Source of the DNA: Davidsoniella eucalypti
Lineage: Eukaryota; Ascomycota; Sordariomycetes; Microascales; Ceratocystidaceae
Length of the DNA: 64,000 nucleotides
NCBI GenBank assembly: GCA_004009845.1
Contig: RMBW01000014.1
Location: forward strand, 368,426-432,425
Direction of reading: 5' to 3'
Positions 20,073 through 33,106 of the stretch are shown here, one piece after another; positions within the stretch are counted from its first letter, which is position 1, and every line of letters begins with the position of its first letter. Below the pieces are notes generated by a model. That model was not told the DNA's origin, ran no database searches, and saw only the letters and a list, made by a program, of their open reading frames with translations. The position numbers were made by a program, and so were the translations under genes.

Positions 20073-23000
20073 TTTGGTGGCGATTCCAGAAGAGCAAGAT
20101 CCGAGAGGCGATTGATAGAGGGTGCGGTAAGCCGAGTGAAGCCAGCGTCGTCAAGACGCGGCCAAGAACGGTGGATCGAGAGACTGAGAGCCACCAAGTA
20201 AGGGTATTCGATTGTATAGAAAGATAGCCGGTGCTAGATCAGATCATGAGGGCTGGCGGAACAGGCGAGGCCAGATAAAGAGGCAAAAGAAGTCGTGCCT
20301 AGTCGAATCGCAGAATATAAGGAAATATCGACAGATCGGGCGCTGTAGCACAAGGGATTCGGGTCCTCCTGGTTCGTATTATATGGAAGATGTCGAAGTC
20401 CAAGTCGTCGTCCAATATGCAGATATCGCGAGATTCTATTGGAGTGGAAAAAATGCTGTGGAACGCCGCAAGCTACGCCACGCTAAATCTGGTGTCGAAG
20501 GAAGGTCTTTGAAGCTTGAAGGAGAGGATAGATAGATAGATAAAAGATATAAGAAAGAAAAATCAGGAGAGTGAGTGAAGAACAAAACAAAAAGAACAAA
20601 AAAAAAAGAACCCACAGATCAAGGAGAGGCCGTTCTACGCAACTACTCCAGATGGAGAATAGAGAGATAGATAGATAGACAAAAGAGGAAGTTGCAAAAG
20701 CCAAGAAAGACAGAGACTGAGAATTCCTCACTACAAAAAAAGTAGAAACTACCATTCATAGGAAAGGAAGAAAAAAAAAAGAAAGGAACGTCCCAAAACA
20801 GTAGGAATGGGAAGGTTAAGAAAGACGGCTCACAACAAAGAAAAGAAAAGAAAAGAGTAGCTGCGACTACTTGGTTTGGTTAGTGAAAAGAGAACTACAA
20901 ACCGAACCAGCATAGCCAAAATACAATAGTTAGAAATAATCCAGAAATCATAATAATAGAGGGTGCTGTGATTTGCATTGTATCAGAATTCTAGCTGACA
21001 GTTCACTTGCGAGCCAGTGCGGAGAATAAATAATAATAAATCCAAAAAATAAATATAAATAAATATTTCGTGTGATGTGCAGAAAGTATGATAAAATCAT
21101 AGAATAGATAGACCACAGCCATTTTAATGTACAGGGCTTCGACTAACCAGTAACGCCAGCCGGTCAGGTCCAAGCAGTTACCACGACCAGCTGTTCTTTG
21201 GTTGCTCTTGCTATGTTTTAGTCTTCTATAGTGTCGATTCAAGCCGATGCTATGATTATGTGATATAACAATAACAACATACGACACAAAACCCTCCTTA
21301 TTTTGCTTTTTTTTCTTTTTATTTCTTTCTCCTGCGATCTCCAATAGTGTGCTCATGTGGAGCAGATAATCGTTCCTGTTCCTTCCACTAAAAACTAAAA
21401 ACTAAGAAGGAAAGAGCGGGGCGCTCATGCCTTTGCCTGGATGGATTCGCCGCGTGTGATACTGTGCCTTGCACGGTACAGGGTTCTGACGGCAGGGTAG
21501 TTTCTGCAGGTGAAAATTGATGAATTATTGGACTGTTTTTTAATATTCAGACACCAAAAAGAAATAAGAACGACTCCGCTAATCAATCACAAGAACAACA
21601 TATAGAGTAAGCTGAATCTCGCTGTCCCTTTTGCTTCAACGCTGGACGGGCGAAAATAAAACCTAGGCAACAAAAGAAACTTGACTTGCGCCATCATGTT
21701 AAGCAAGGGAGAGTACAATCAATATTCATCATCTACATATCCTCCACAACACTAACTAAAACAGGACCGTGGCGGAGCAAAGACAGGCGCGTCCTTTTAT
21801 GGAAAGATTACACAGCAGTAGACAGATTACATACAAATGTATTATGTAATCTGTAATATACTGCACTGTGATTGTTATGTCTTTTTTAACTGGGTTCCTG
21901 ACTAGACAAAATAAGAAAAGAAAAACAGAAGCTCTCCCATCAAAGTCCGAAAGACGGGCTGTTTTGTTTTATACAGTGGTCAAAAGACTACAACTATACA
22001 AACGAATATGAAAGGCTCTACCATGGTTCAGAAATTGTACCGCGTGCCAGATTTCTGCTTAAACAGTCATTTTTCATATCTTTTTTTCTGTTCCCCCGCG
22101 GAAAGGAAAGAAAATTCTCGTGATGATTTCATAATTTCAGCGAAACTAACACACCAGAAGCCACAATGTCGTTTTCGATGTGACAAAGCGAACAATGTAC
22201 GTTTACTTGTTATTGATTTCCAAGAGCACTTCCTATATTCCAGGAACCTATCAACTTTTTAGTATCGTGGAAATTGCTACGGCTTTCCCAGGTTATCATC
22301 TGTAGCTTCTAGAAACAAATACCCAAAGATGTAGATCTACGCCAAACCCGTCAAGTTTTTCATGCAGGAACTACATCTCCGGACACAGGGCGAATATAAA
22401 GCGTGATCCAGCTGCACATCTAATCTCGGGACAGTGCCTAAGGAAGATTATAGTGCTTACAAGTTCAGATGTACTGATACACATGTAGCGCAAGACAACA
22501 ACCAACACGAGACTCTCATTTACAAGTGGAAAATAAACAAGTGTTTTGGCTTGTTGTGGCTTTTACCGTTACCGTTGATTGTCAGCGTCGTTGATATCGT
22601 TTATATCGTCCAACATCATCTTGTAGTATGGCTGGTGTAAATAAACAAAACGTATACTCAATCTTATTAAGTAGCAAATATGACGGAATAAAGTAGAGTT
22701 TTTTCCCCCTACCACAAAAAGCTCATCACAGCAAACTACGATGTTCCAGCCTAGTTCCCCTTTTTTCTCCAATTTCAGCCTTCAACGGGCATATCTCTAT
22801 TTCTTTGGTGATTCTCTGTTATTTCACTGTCTATCAAGAGAAGCCTTACGTGGGTTCTATATAGCCTTAGGTATGCTCTTATTCCCTTGCCCAAACGGAT
22901 AGATATTCAAAGAGGGGAAAAGACAAGATCTTTTGGCCAAGTGCATTTTGACCTTATTTGGTCCAACCTCGTTTGTATTCATACGTCATAGAAATGCAAA

Positions 23001-26000
23001 AATAAAAATTAATTAATTAAATTAAAATAAAAATCGATCTCCTCTAAGCTCCTCATCCTGGGGTTTTTCGGTTCAAAAAGTAGAAATCGAACAACCAGTT
23101 AGTAGCCAAGAAACAAAAGAAGGCCTTTTTCTTCCCTTCTTTAGGGCACGGCTTGGCTGCTGTCACGGGCGTTATCGCATAGTTTATATGTAGAGCCGGG
23201 ACTCCTGTGAGATCTGAGGCTCTTCTGGGCATATCTGTACATATGCATACAGCATATATCAGATAAATACAACCTAAACGGATGATGGATAAGGCAAAGC
23301 TTGAGCCATGTTCTAGTCTGTCCTATAGCTATGCTTGTCTAGGGCGGCCCGTCTTGTCCAGATATCAGCGGCGTTGTTATGGTGCTATGTTATCTAAGTA
23401 GTAGAAGGGAAGATAAAAGGGGATTTGCCCTTACTATCATTTCTTTGTTTCGTACTGTCGTATGTTGAGAAATATCCAGGCAGAATGTTTTTGTATGGAA
23501 TGTTACAGCGAGGAGCAATAATATGTACTTATTAGTCCGTTATTACAAGCCTTTTCTTTCTCTTATGGCATTTTGCCCCCTGTAACAGGTAAAACATTAT
23601 CTCTAACAGGCGCTATAATTCCAGTACTGCCCCCTGTATTCGCAGCAGTTCCTGGTTTATAGTGAGGAACACTTTCGAGGAAAAGCCTGTACATCAACTT
23701 TGACACAGCGCCTGAGGCTAAATCTGCGACGCCAAAAGAACGAAGTAAGCAAACAAACGAATGAATATGTTGGACAAAGTCTTGCCGTTCTATTTAGAGA
23801 AGGCGCTGACGAAGCGTTTCTACTGCTAAACTATCCGTACTACATGTGTCTGTATACTAGCACAGCATAGAGCGTCGTGTTGTATCTAGTAACAGTAACG
23901 CAAACCTATATTCGAGTTCCCTTTTTGTCCTTCTCTTTTTGCTTCATGCAACCTGTTGGCGGATCATGTATATTTCTGCTCGAGTATACTTCGTATCACG
24001 CCTCCCGCCAAGCAGCTGTTTGTGTGTTTTCATTCTCTCTTTGTGTCTCTTGAAAAGGTGGAAATGCCCATTGGAACAAATGGATGCCTCCCACCCTCCC
24101 TATTCTACTATAGGCACCATTCTACCTTTCACTTTAGTCAGCAGCCGGTCTCTAGTCAGTATCAGCATATCCAAACTACTGGTAAACATGCTGCGGCACG
24201 AGTATCATACTTTTATCTAAGCTCCATGCTATAGACATGGCCTATCCCATTTAGTGTCTTTCGTAGTACGCAGCACTAACGTTGCAGTAACAGCTTGAGT
24301 TTACACAACTATATCTACAATTAAGTAGCATCTGTTCCTACCAGAGGAATATGTGATACGAAAGGCTTAGCCGTACTTGTAACAGCCGGAAGGAACAAAC
24401 TCCAGCTGAGGAAGCTTCAGCTTAACATTGAAGCCAAGTAGGAACCAGTCTACAAAGCAAGAAATCGTACATACCTACATCAGTTGCTAGCCAATCGGCA
24501 TTGTCCATCCCACTGGGAAGCAGTGACTTCTTCTCTTCTCTCGTTGTCTCATTCTCCGTGCTTTCGCCAGCCCTTTTTTAAACCTTTCTCTACGAGCAAT
24601 AATACGCAGTTTTTTTTATGGTTTTCTGGCCATCTACCGTGCGTTCTTGGCTCTTTTCCTCTTGGTTCTCTCGCTTAAATCTACGACTTGATCACTTGGC
24701 ATATGCAGCTCTAAGCGCTGGAGAAACCGATGATGTCGTTGGTTCCGGATGCCAGCCCTCGAGCCATATCTTACATTACACCGTATATTGGTATAACCTT
24801 GATAGACAAGTTCCCACTTGCATGGTATCGTCGACTTTTATCGTTGCGCGGTGAGGAGCTGAGTTGTTGGGTATCCCATTCTTTAGGGTTTGAACCCTTG
24901 TGATTCACAAGTTATCGAACTCAAGCGAGTCTGAGAAACGACAAGTTTAAAAGAAAAGGGCTGAGTAATTACCGTTGCCTTCTGGTTTTCTTGGTATTTT
25001 CCCCTGTTCCAGTAGCTGACCAACGAACCGCTCTTTATATACCGTTACTTTGAAAGCGCTTGTGCTCTCTTTTGAAAAAAGATTGTACGGTCTCGCTAGG
25101 AGTTAGCGGTCTTCGCTAAATCGATCGAGGGTATTTTTTTTTAAAGCAGAGATCGTGGGAATTCTTGGCTTTGAAGTTTGAACTGCATGAATCTGTCTCT
25201 ATTTTATTCACTCTTTAGCGGTGTGGGGATAAATCAAAAGAGAAAAATACACAAGCTTAGGCTGATCCTGGCTGCGTCAAGTGTCGATGCTTATGCATTG
25301 TGAACGGCATATGCGAAAGCTATAGTTGTAAGACCATTCTAGGCCTTCTTTCCTTTGCTGCCTTCAGAGTCTTCCTCCTCCCGGGGCTTTTTGCTTGAAT
25401 GTATCGTTTCAGAACCTGGCAAGAACATAGATATCGAGTGTTTTAGTGGCTTTGGGACCTGAAGAAAAGATGGAACGGAAGGTACTGTCGATCCATAGGA
25501 ATATAGAGCTGGACCCAGATAGGCTAATGAAAAGGAAAGAGACTGGAAATAGTTGTACAAAAAGTATTCTTCGCTGTGATAATCCCAAGATTTGAGGTTC
25601 GTGATAGTGACACTTAGGGTTGGGGTTACTTCTCTTAACTCCGCTAACTACATCAAGATGTCCGTCATCTCGTCTTACCACGAAAGAATACCGCCCAAGC
25701 TAGGCAACTACCATTGAGATGAATGTGGAAACCTCATATTTGCGGCGAAATTTCTAATTTCATGACTTTGAGATTTGATCTTCGGTTTCTATCTTTCCAT
25801 CTTTTTCGTCTCGACACCGAAGAAAAGAAATCAGAGATATAAGAAAAAAAGAGACAAAGAAAGAGACGAAGCCGAGATCTGAATGACCGCCATCACAGCT
25901 TTCGTCATAGTTTCGCTGGCCCACCGATGCTGTGAATTTGCGAGAATTCGAAGATAAACACGTCGTGAAGATTGCAGAAATATTGCCAGAGATAGGAGAC

Positions 26001-26052
26001 AGGCAGATCAAAGAGTTGTGTGATCGATCTTTGCGGACGCTAAATAGCTGAA
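20073..26052. other. Intergenic: 6-kb region between divergent palI and mcp2
   Basis: No supportable gene. Next to palI the plus strand is A/G-rich (CT-rich leader on minus), with two short GATA arrays. 21-25.7 kb is AT-rich with many stops in all frames. The longest open frames (93 codons near 23939, 90 codons near 25409-25681) have no recognisable motif. A minus-strand frame at 25760-26221 mostly overlaps the mcp2 start and leader and is a shadow. I found no tRNA, 5S or transposon signature. Confidence 0.55.
20527..20679. repeat. Two short (GATA)n microsatellites
   Basis: Four GATA units at 20527-20542 and three plus a partial at 20666-20679, in the palI upstream region. They could bind GATA factors but are more simply slippage products. 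Confidence 0.8.
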
Positions 26053-28027
26053 ATGTCGCAACGAATGGCATCGGGCTTGAGGCTGCCATTGCGCCGCTGT
26101 ATCCGGCCTTTCCATAACAACCTTGTCTCTCGATCATCGGCAGGGCCGTCTTCGCCGTCGATATCCGCGAGTGGATCACGTGATGGACCGTCATCATGGC
26201 CGGCACCATGGCGCTGGACACGCCGGCTTGCTACTGCCTCGGCCATTGGCGGCGGTATCTATCTCGGCGACCGCCACTTCTTCGCCGGCGGAATCATCCG
26301 TTCGCTGCGGACATTTGGTGTTGGTATGGCTGTAGCAACCGACTACAAGCTGAACTTCCGGCCTGATCCGTGGATAGCCGGTGAGCCGCACGATGTCCAC
26401 CGACGCAATGCCGAGCGGCTGTCAGAGCTTATCCGCACCAATGGTGGTGTGTATCTTAAGCTTGGTCAAGCCATTGCCATGCAGACGGCTGTGTTACCGC
26501 CCGAGTTTCAGGCTATGTTTGCTCGCATGTTCGACGACGCGCCGCAGAATTCCTGGAATGATGTCGAAGCCGTTATCCGCGAGGACTTTGGCGGCCGCTC
26601 GGTCAAGGATGTCTTCGGCGTCAGTTTTGCAGGTGAGCCGGGAAAGGGAGTCATAGAGAAGACAGCACGGGCTAGTGCTAGCGTGGCACAGGTTCATTGG
26701 GCTAGAACGGGCGATGGACGCGAGATCGCTATCAAGATCCAGAAGCGCGAGATCAAGAAGCAACTAGCCTTTGATCTATGGACGTTCAAGTAAGTCATCA
26801 GGTTATAAATTTGATATTTGCTTTAACTGGGAAGACTGACTGACAGTTTGTATCTTCAGAGTCATGACTAAGATCTACTCGTGGGCATTTGAACTGCCAC
26901 TACACTCTGTTGTTCCATACATCTGCGAGCGTTTGGAACTCGAGACCGACTTCCTGAATGAAGCAAAGAACACTGCCACTATGCGTAATCTTGTAGCTTC
27001 AGAGCCTCTATTCAGAGAACATGTTTACATCCCAGCTATTCACGACGACCTCACTACCCATCGTGTACTGACTGCGGAATGGATCGAAGGCGTCCGTCTA
27101 CACGACCGCGACGCCATAACCGCACCATGGCGAGATCCTGTCAACTCTTCTTCTCCAGGAGTCTCTAGTCCATTGTCTGCCGGACCACCAAATTCTCTCA
27201 CGAAACCACCGCGCCTGGAGTGGCGCGGACCTGATGGGACGGGTGGTCTCGGTGTCTCGCGCCAGGAGGTCATGCGCACCATGATCGATCTCTTCGCAGC
27301 GCAAATCTTTCGCTGGGGCGTCGTACACTGTGATCCCCATCCGGGCAACATGTTTGTGCGGCGACTGCCCAACGGTCGCGCTCAGCTTGTCCTCATTGAC
27401 CACGGTCTGTATGTCTACATGCGACCCGAGTTCCGCACTCAGTACGCCCAGTTCTGGAAGGCGTTGATGACGCTAGATATGGCCACCATCAAACGTATCA
27501 GCACTGCCTGGGGCATCGGGTCCAGCGAAGTCTTTGCCAGCGCCACACTACTGCGTCCATACCAAGGGGAGGATACCAAGGCCTTCTTAGCTTCGTTGAA
27601 CGGCAAGTCCAAGACCGAACGCCAGATACTCACACGCGAACGCATGAAGCGCACTACACGTGAATTTTTGCGTGATGAGGAGTTATTTCCCAAGGAACTC
27701 GTCTTCGTTGGCCGTAATATGCGCATCGTACAAGGCAACAACCAGTACATGGGATCTCCTGTCAACCGCGTCAAGCTAATGGGCGAGTGGGCTAGTCGCA
27801 GCTTATACATGGAAAAGAATTTACCATTGATAGCCCGAGCCCAATTCTATATGCGTCACGCCGTGTTTGAGATGGTCATGTTGGTCTCGGACATTGCCTT
27901 TTATTGGTTCAAATTGAAGCAAATGTTAGGCTGGGGAATGGGTATGGAGGCGGAGGTTGAGAAGCGCATGAAGGAAATGGCGGGAGAATTTGGCGTTGAG
28001 CTGCAGCATGATGTCTTTGAAGGTTAA
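26053..28027 (+). CDS. mcp2: Mitochondrial ADCK1-like UbiB-family atypical kinase Mcp2
   Basis: A mitochondrial inner-membrane member of the ABC1/ADCK/UbiB family. The closest match is the yeast Mcp2 (Cqd2)/ADCK1 branch, linked to coenzyme Q distribution and lipid homeostasis, not Coq8. Exons are 26053-26789 and 26860-28027; the 70-nt intron is phase 2. The product is 634 aa. The Arg-rich, acid-poor N-terminus (1-60) fits a mitochondrial presequence, followed by a short hydrophobic segment. Hallmarks: KxGQ motif KLGQ at 136-139; Ala-rich nucleotide loop ARASASVAQVH at 205-215 in place of a Gly-rich loop; ATP-site Lys in IAIKIQ (K228); ExD region ETDFLNEA; catalytic HCDPHPGN at 402-409; metal-binding LIDHG (D426) replacing DFG. 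A Ser/Pro/Gly-rich insertion of about 45 residues (332-376) sits inside the kinase fold, before the FRWGVVHCD segment. The hydrophobic C-terminal segment around 600 fits the family. Two nearby Met codons (1 and 5) are both possible starts. Confidence 0.95.
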
Positions 28028-29147
28028 AGCTGAGAGTTTTTGTGGTGGCCTGAATTGAAATAAGGAAGCGTTCCAGTTGAGTCGATGGAGAAGGAATCCG
28101 ATTCTCTGTGTATAATAATGACTACTAGTATCTCACGACCTGATATAATATAATCTATGAAATCTAACCCTATACTTGCCTACTGATGATGGTAAACCCA
28201 CTCTGTACTTAGCCTGCCTAGTTCAAGGGCTGCCCTCTTCATTGTTGATATATTCTAGAACACTATTAGTTCTAATTCTTCTCCATACAGTAATGAACTA
28301 CCGCCCTTCAAAGGATGAACGATATTCGTCGTCACATCTTTCTATCCCTTGAAGAAGCTTCTATAGCTAAAACGTCGATGACGAAAGATCGTCAGTTGGC
28401 TTGGCTTGGGATGTTTAGAGGCGGGGCAATTTTTTATAATAGCTCATTCTTATGACCGTAATAACTATTTTTGGCCGAAAAAAAAAAGTTGATATGTCAC
28501 AAAGAAAATGTCGGAAATACTTGACATTACAACTCCCTGATACTTTTGTGTACATATAAAAGACCAATGTTTTTTTTACATACTTTTTTCGGTTGTTTTC
28601 TGAGCTTTGAATTGGGGATATGGAATGGCTCTGTAACACAGCTTAACAAGTAAGTGTAAATCTCCGAGCTTTAGTTTATTTCTAGTTCTGTAAAAAATAA
28701 AAAATAAATACCCCCCTTCTTCTATAATTCTGCTAGAAACTAGAAGAAAGGAAGGAAGAAACAGTAAATGTTGTGTTACGGCGTTTCTCCGGCACTTGAA
28801 TAGCCCTTTTTTTTTTCTTCTTTTTTTCTTTTTCTTCTCTATTTCTATAGCCGTAAGGTCTAGCCCAATCTTCCTCTCCCACAAGTACGATTGTGAAATT
28901 TACCTGTCAAGATTGTTGTTAGCTTAAGAAGCTTGGATCAAAGTTGGTGCAACTACATATTGTAAGTTAGTGAAGCCATGGCCAATTTAGGCGGTTAGAC
29001 CAAGGCCGATAATGTTCAGGTAAAGCAAACATTCTAACAAACAAATCAAACTGTACTGTAGTAGCCATTCACCTCTTACTGCAGCAAAGAAGAAGAAAAA
29101 AAAAGTTGTGAATATGTAGCTAGGTTGAGTAGTATGTGATATGTAAG

Positions 29148-29167
29148 GCTTCATGCATGCATGAAGC
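29148..29167. repeat. Perfect 20-bp palindrome
   Basis: GCTTCATGCATGCATGAAGC reads the same on both strands. It lies in intergenic DNA with no gene within 1 kb. Confidence 0.9.
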
Positions 29168-29959
29168 AAAAGAAAAAAAAGCAAACCTCCAACAAGTGAC
29201 CCAACCAAGGTTTCCGAGAGCCCTAGATTTCAAACCTGGCTAGAACAAAGTTCTTATCTTGTTCTCGTTCTTGATTAACGAAATATAAACTTAAAAAATA
29301 AAAGACCCCTACTAATATACGGTACTTTTAACGCGTGTTTCTTAGGATCTTTTTAGACAGGGCGGGAGAGTGCAGGACGGTCTAAATGCTGGCCTAGTTA
29401 GTTTACTTGGACCTGCTCGGCCTTGGGTTGGGGGGGTCACCCTGTATAATTTGAAGCATTTTTGCTAGTATCCGGTGTGATTTTCATTCGATTTCGGCCC
29501 TGCTTGGTTTATGTTTTTTTTCTTTCTTTTCGTTTATCTAACTTGACTAGAATTCTTGCTCTTTGAGGTAGCTTTGAGGGAGACTAGGATGGAAGGAGGC
29601 GGTAACGATGTTGGGCCGATGAACGAGAAAGACGAGAAAGATAATGGGTTAGAGAAGGCAAGGGGACTTGCAAGGTCTCAAACTGTGTTGACCCTAAGAT
29701 GAAGGCGACCCGATTTTAGCCAAGACATTGAAAAGAAAAAGGTAGAAATCAAAACTAGTTGTAGAGTCGACAAGCATCCTGTACCCTGAAGCCGTGTTTC
29801 ATCTTGTCCTGGTTGTGGCATGAACAACTACTATAATTGCTGTAATATGATAAGACAAGTAAAGTAGTGTACAACTATGCCGAGCACAAGATTGGTTACA
29901 GAACTATTCCCATTGATCAACCCAAACTTGGGAAAAGAAAAGAAAAAGGGCACCTGAAA

Positions 29960-29961
<2 letters not shown>

Positions 29962-30007
<46 letters not shown>
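29962..30007. repeat. 46-base T homopolymer
   Basis: An uninterrupted T run, by far the longest homopolymer in the window. On the minus strand it is A46, as at the 3' end of a retroposed transcript, but I see no recognisable gene piece next to it and no clear target-site duplication. The exact length may be affected by sequencing. Confidence 0.85.
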
Positions 30008-30011
<4 letters not shown>

Positions 30012-31645
30012 ACAGAGGCAGAACCACATAGCTTAACTATAAACTTATGCTCATAAGCCAAAGAAAGCACTGCCACAGGTTGCCACTTGCCTCTACCCCC
30101 TTCCCCAGACTAAAACCACAACCCAAAGAGTATAATTAGAGTGATAGTTTCTACTCAGCCCAATCAGTGGTTGGAGGGGGCATTTGGGACGATGATAAGA
30201 ACGAACTCTATACCCGATTGGTGGCAGCTTTCAGCCTAGATATGCAATAGCATACAATGGTATTGTCGCTAGCATAGTGGCAAGATCGTATAGCGCTGGA
30301 GTCGTTGCACAAGACAATACCGTGAAACTTGTATAACAAGGGTATCATTTAGTTCTATATCATGTCCATTATTCCGTGAATGCAATTATGATTACACATA
30401 CGTGTATGTGTACACATATGCATGTAATAGTTGTTCGTTGCATATGATAGGTCTCCATTCGCTTCTTTTGTTCTGCAGCCACTCAAAAAGTAGCGCCAGA
30501 AAAGATGTAAAAGAATACAAGGAAGGGAGAGGAAAATAAAAAAATATGAAAATAAAACAGGCACAAGAAAATAAAGATAGAGAGTGCGTCTGCGCTAACC
30601 GTATTTGTGTAAACCCCCTGAACATTAAATGGAACTCTCAGCACACCAATAAAGACGATGGATCAAGCTCCATATGCCAGAATGCCACGTTAAGAAGCGT
30701 CAAGAGGGGCCTAGAGAAATACGCTAATGTCAGGGACGGGTCCAGTAGATTGAATTCTATTGAAGGGGGTATGAATCAATGGGAAATGACGAGGAAAGCG
30801 GGCTCGAGAAGTATATGTAGTTACAGAAGAAGAGAAGAGAAGAAGAGCAAGAAAAAAGATGGGGAGGACGCCTAAACCCTCTGTGACCTGTCTTTTCTCC
30901 TCCCAAGGGTCGCCCCATCTACTTTGGGATAAAATACGCTAGGTGTCCAGGAATAGGACTACCTAGGGACTATGACATCTCAATAAGTAGGCTGTCCGTG
31001 AGCTCGGCTCGTGCCTGTGCTTCGTCCTTCGACATGATGTAACTTTGGCCATGGGGACAAGAGGACCTACCTTTCCCTTCAATCACCAAGGCGGAAGGGG
31101 GTAAAGTTGAGTTGCTGTCAGGCACAGTTATGCAAGTGTCATTCGAATTAAGTGGTTGTATAAACAGAATACTATGACGGTTGGTTTCGTAGTATTCTTA
31201 TCGATTCGGCGGGTCAAAGATCAGGCCACCGATCGGGGAATCGTGGTGTCGGGATTTCGAGATGAATTGTGCTATGTGTATAGAGTCGTGATAATTTTTG
31301 GAGTTTTCTTTTTGTGCGTGTTGATATCATTTAACCGATGTTATTACGATTGTTCCTTCCGTGAGAATGCCTGGACGCTCTTTCCTCGAGCATGGTGAGA
31401 AAGAAATTGGATAGCGGAAGTGGCTTGACTAAGCTTTTTGTTCTCTTCTATTTTGTTGATTTTCCAGTATGAGAACCTTGAAGTTCGTTTTGTGCCCTTG
31501 ATCGACGTCCATGGAAAAGAAAATCAGAAAAAAAATACAAAAGAAGACATCGTTCGGGACCAGACTAGGTCATCCAATCGAGAATCAAGCCAACCAACAA
31601 AGATCCTCGTTCCTCGCTTCAGCGACCTGGCCAGGCCTAACAATT

Positions 31646-31693
31646 CAGTGTTACAGTGCTACTACAGTGCTGCTACAATGTACCTGCTACAAT
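31646..31693. repeat. Imperfect CTACAGTGCTG repeat
   Basis: TACAGTGCTAC, TACAGTGCTGC, TACAATGTACC and TGCTACAAT follow each other in 48 bases. It is likely slippage, in the distal upstream region of the septin-like gene. Confidence 0.5.
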
Positions 31694-33106
31694 CTCCCTC
31701 CCTTCATGATCGTATCGTGAGCCTTCTCGCCTGACCGTTCGTGGCCTTTTGGTTTCGGTTCTCTTTTTCGCCTCTGAGAACCTTTATCTTCTTTTCCTAC
31801 AGATACCACTATATTTATGTCTTCAGTTCCCCTCGTCTTCTCCTTGTGCACGCACCCGGGGACCCTGGCTGGATCTAGACTAAGAAAGAAAGATTCAGAG
31901 CGTTCGAGGGACCGGCTTTGTTTCTACTTGAGCCCTTCTTATTTCTTTTTTTATCTTATTTTATTTCTCTGCTTTGTTTCTGAATTTAATCTGCGCCCTC
32001 TCCTCCTACTTCGTTCTTCGAAACTACGCCCGCCTAAAAATAATACAAAAATATATCCTCCGAGCTACTAGCACAGTTCGACGACATCTACACTTCTTTT
32101 TCTTCTTTTATTTTGACATTTTGACATTTTCTTATCTTCGTTCGACATCTTTCGCTGCTGCTTCGGACGGCTTGAACTATACTATACGGTAAGTCTATCT
32201 GATACAAAGTACACCTTATCTTCACTATTCCAAGCTATCTGTCTCTGGCTTGCAACCTTGCCTGGCCCGGTCCAGCGCCCATCACGATCACGATATTTCT
32301 CCTCAATTCGGGCTCGCTCGTCTAGCTTGCTAGCTTGTACGTCAATCGCAAAAAGGGCTTTCCGTGTTGGCGATCGCAAGCGCATCGCAGGTTTACACTT
32401 GGAGTCTTATGGCATCAGCATCATCAGCTTAGCTACTCTTTTGCGTCGGCTTATGTCTTATGTCTGCTGTTTTGTCGCAATCATCCCCATCCTTTCAACC
32501 CAATCGGTCGAGATTACGCGCCTATTACTGACACACTTGCCAACGCCTCCAGAAAGCTGGATTTGATTCTCATATCTCTCCCTCTCTCTCTCCATCTTCA
32601 TCTTAGGGCTTCAGGAAGTTTCTCTGGCTGTTGATCGCCAATTTCTTTCTCTTACACATCACCCATCTCTATTTATTCTTCCCTTACAAATCAGAGTCGA
32701 GAGTAAGTCAGTCTTTGTGCGCTCCCAAACAAACAAACTCATGTCTCCCCGCGTGTTCTATCTGTGAATCCGCACTGTGAGACTTTAGCTTAAGCTCATA
32801 ACCCCGACGCCCAAGTTTATGTGAATTCTGCGCCTCCAGCCTATCAAAACGGCTCTCTCCTCCATCTCCAGCGCTAACTCGTACTTTTTGTTTCGAATAG
32901 CTTATTTCTTCATAAAAGGAACCCCCCCGCCGCTACAGTGCCGATTACTGCTACCACCTGATTGCAAGCGCCTATAAGTTTGCGAAAACATCGTATTAGT
33001 CTCTGTAACGCAAATTGTTGCGCATCAGACCATTTCCCGCTATATTTCCACGGCTCCCCTTCATCTTGACTTAGACAACAACCTCTTCAACACCTAACTC
33101 AAGAGT

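Larger units (their letters stand above)
28028..33106. other. Intergenic: 5-kb region between mcp2 and the septin-like gene
   Basis: No supportable gene. It holds a 20-bp perfect palindrome (29148-29167), a 46-base T run (29962-30007) and a short CTACAGTG-type repeat (31646-31693). From about 31730 to 33100 the plus strand is CT-rich with two consensus-like donors (near 32189 and 32702), which suggests a long, possibly spliced leader for the septin-like gene. Open frames up to 109 codons lack motifs. Confidence 0.55.

Noticed and set aside
20155..20170. GCCAAG PacC-type hexamer near the palI start
   Set aside because: A single short motif expected by chance at this length; mentioned only in the palI entry.
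25760..26221. 153-codon minus-strand open frame at the mcp2 start
   Set aside because: It overlaps the well-supported mcp2 N-terminus and leader on the opposite strand; it is a shadow frame without motifs.
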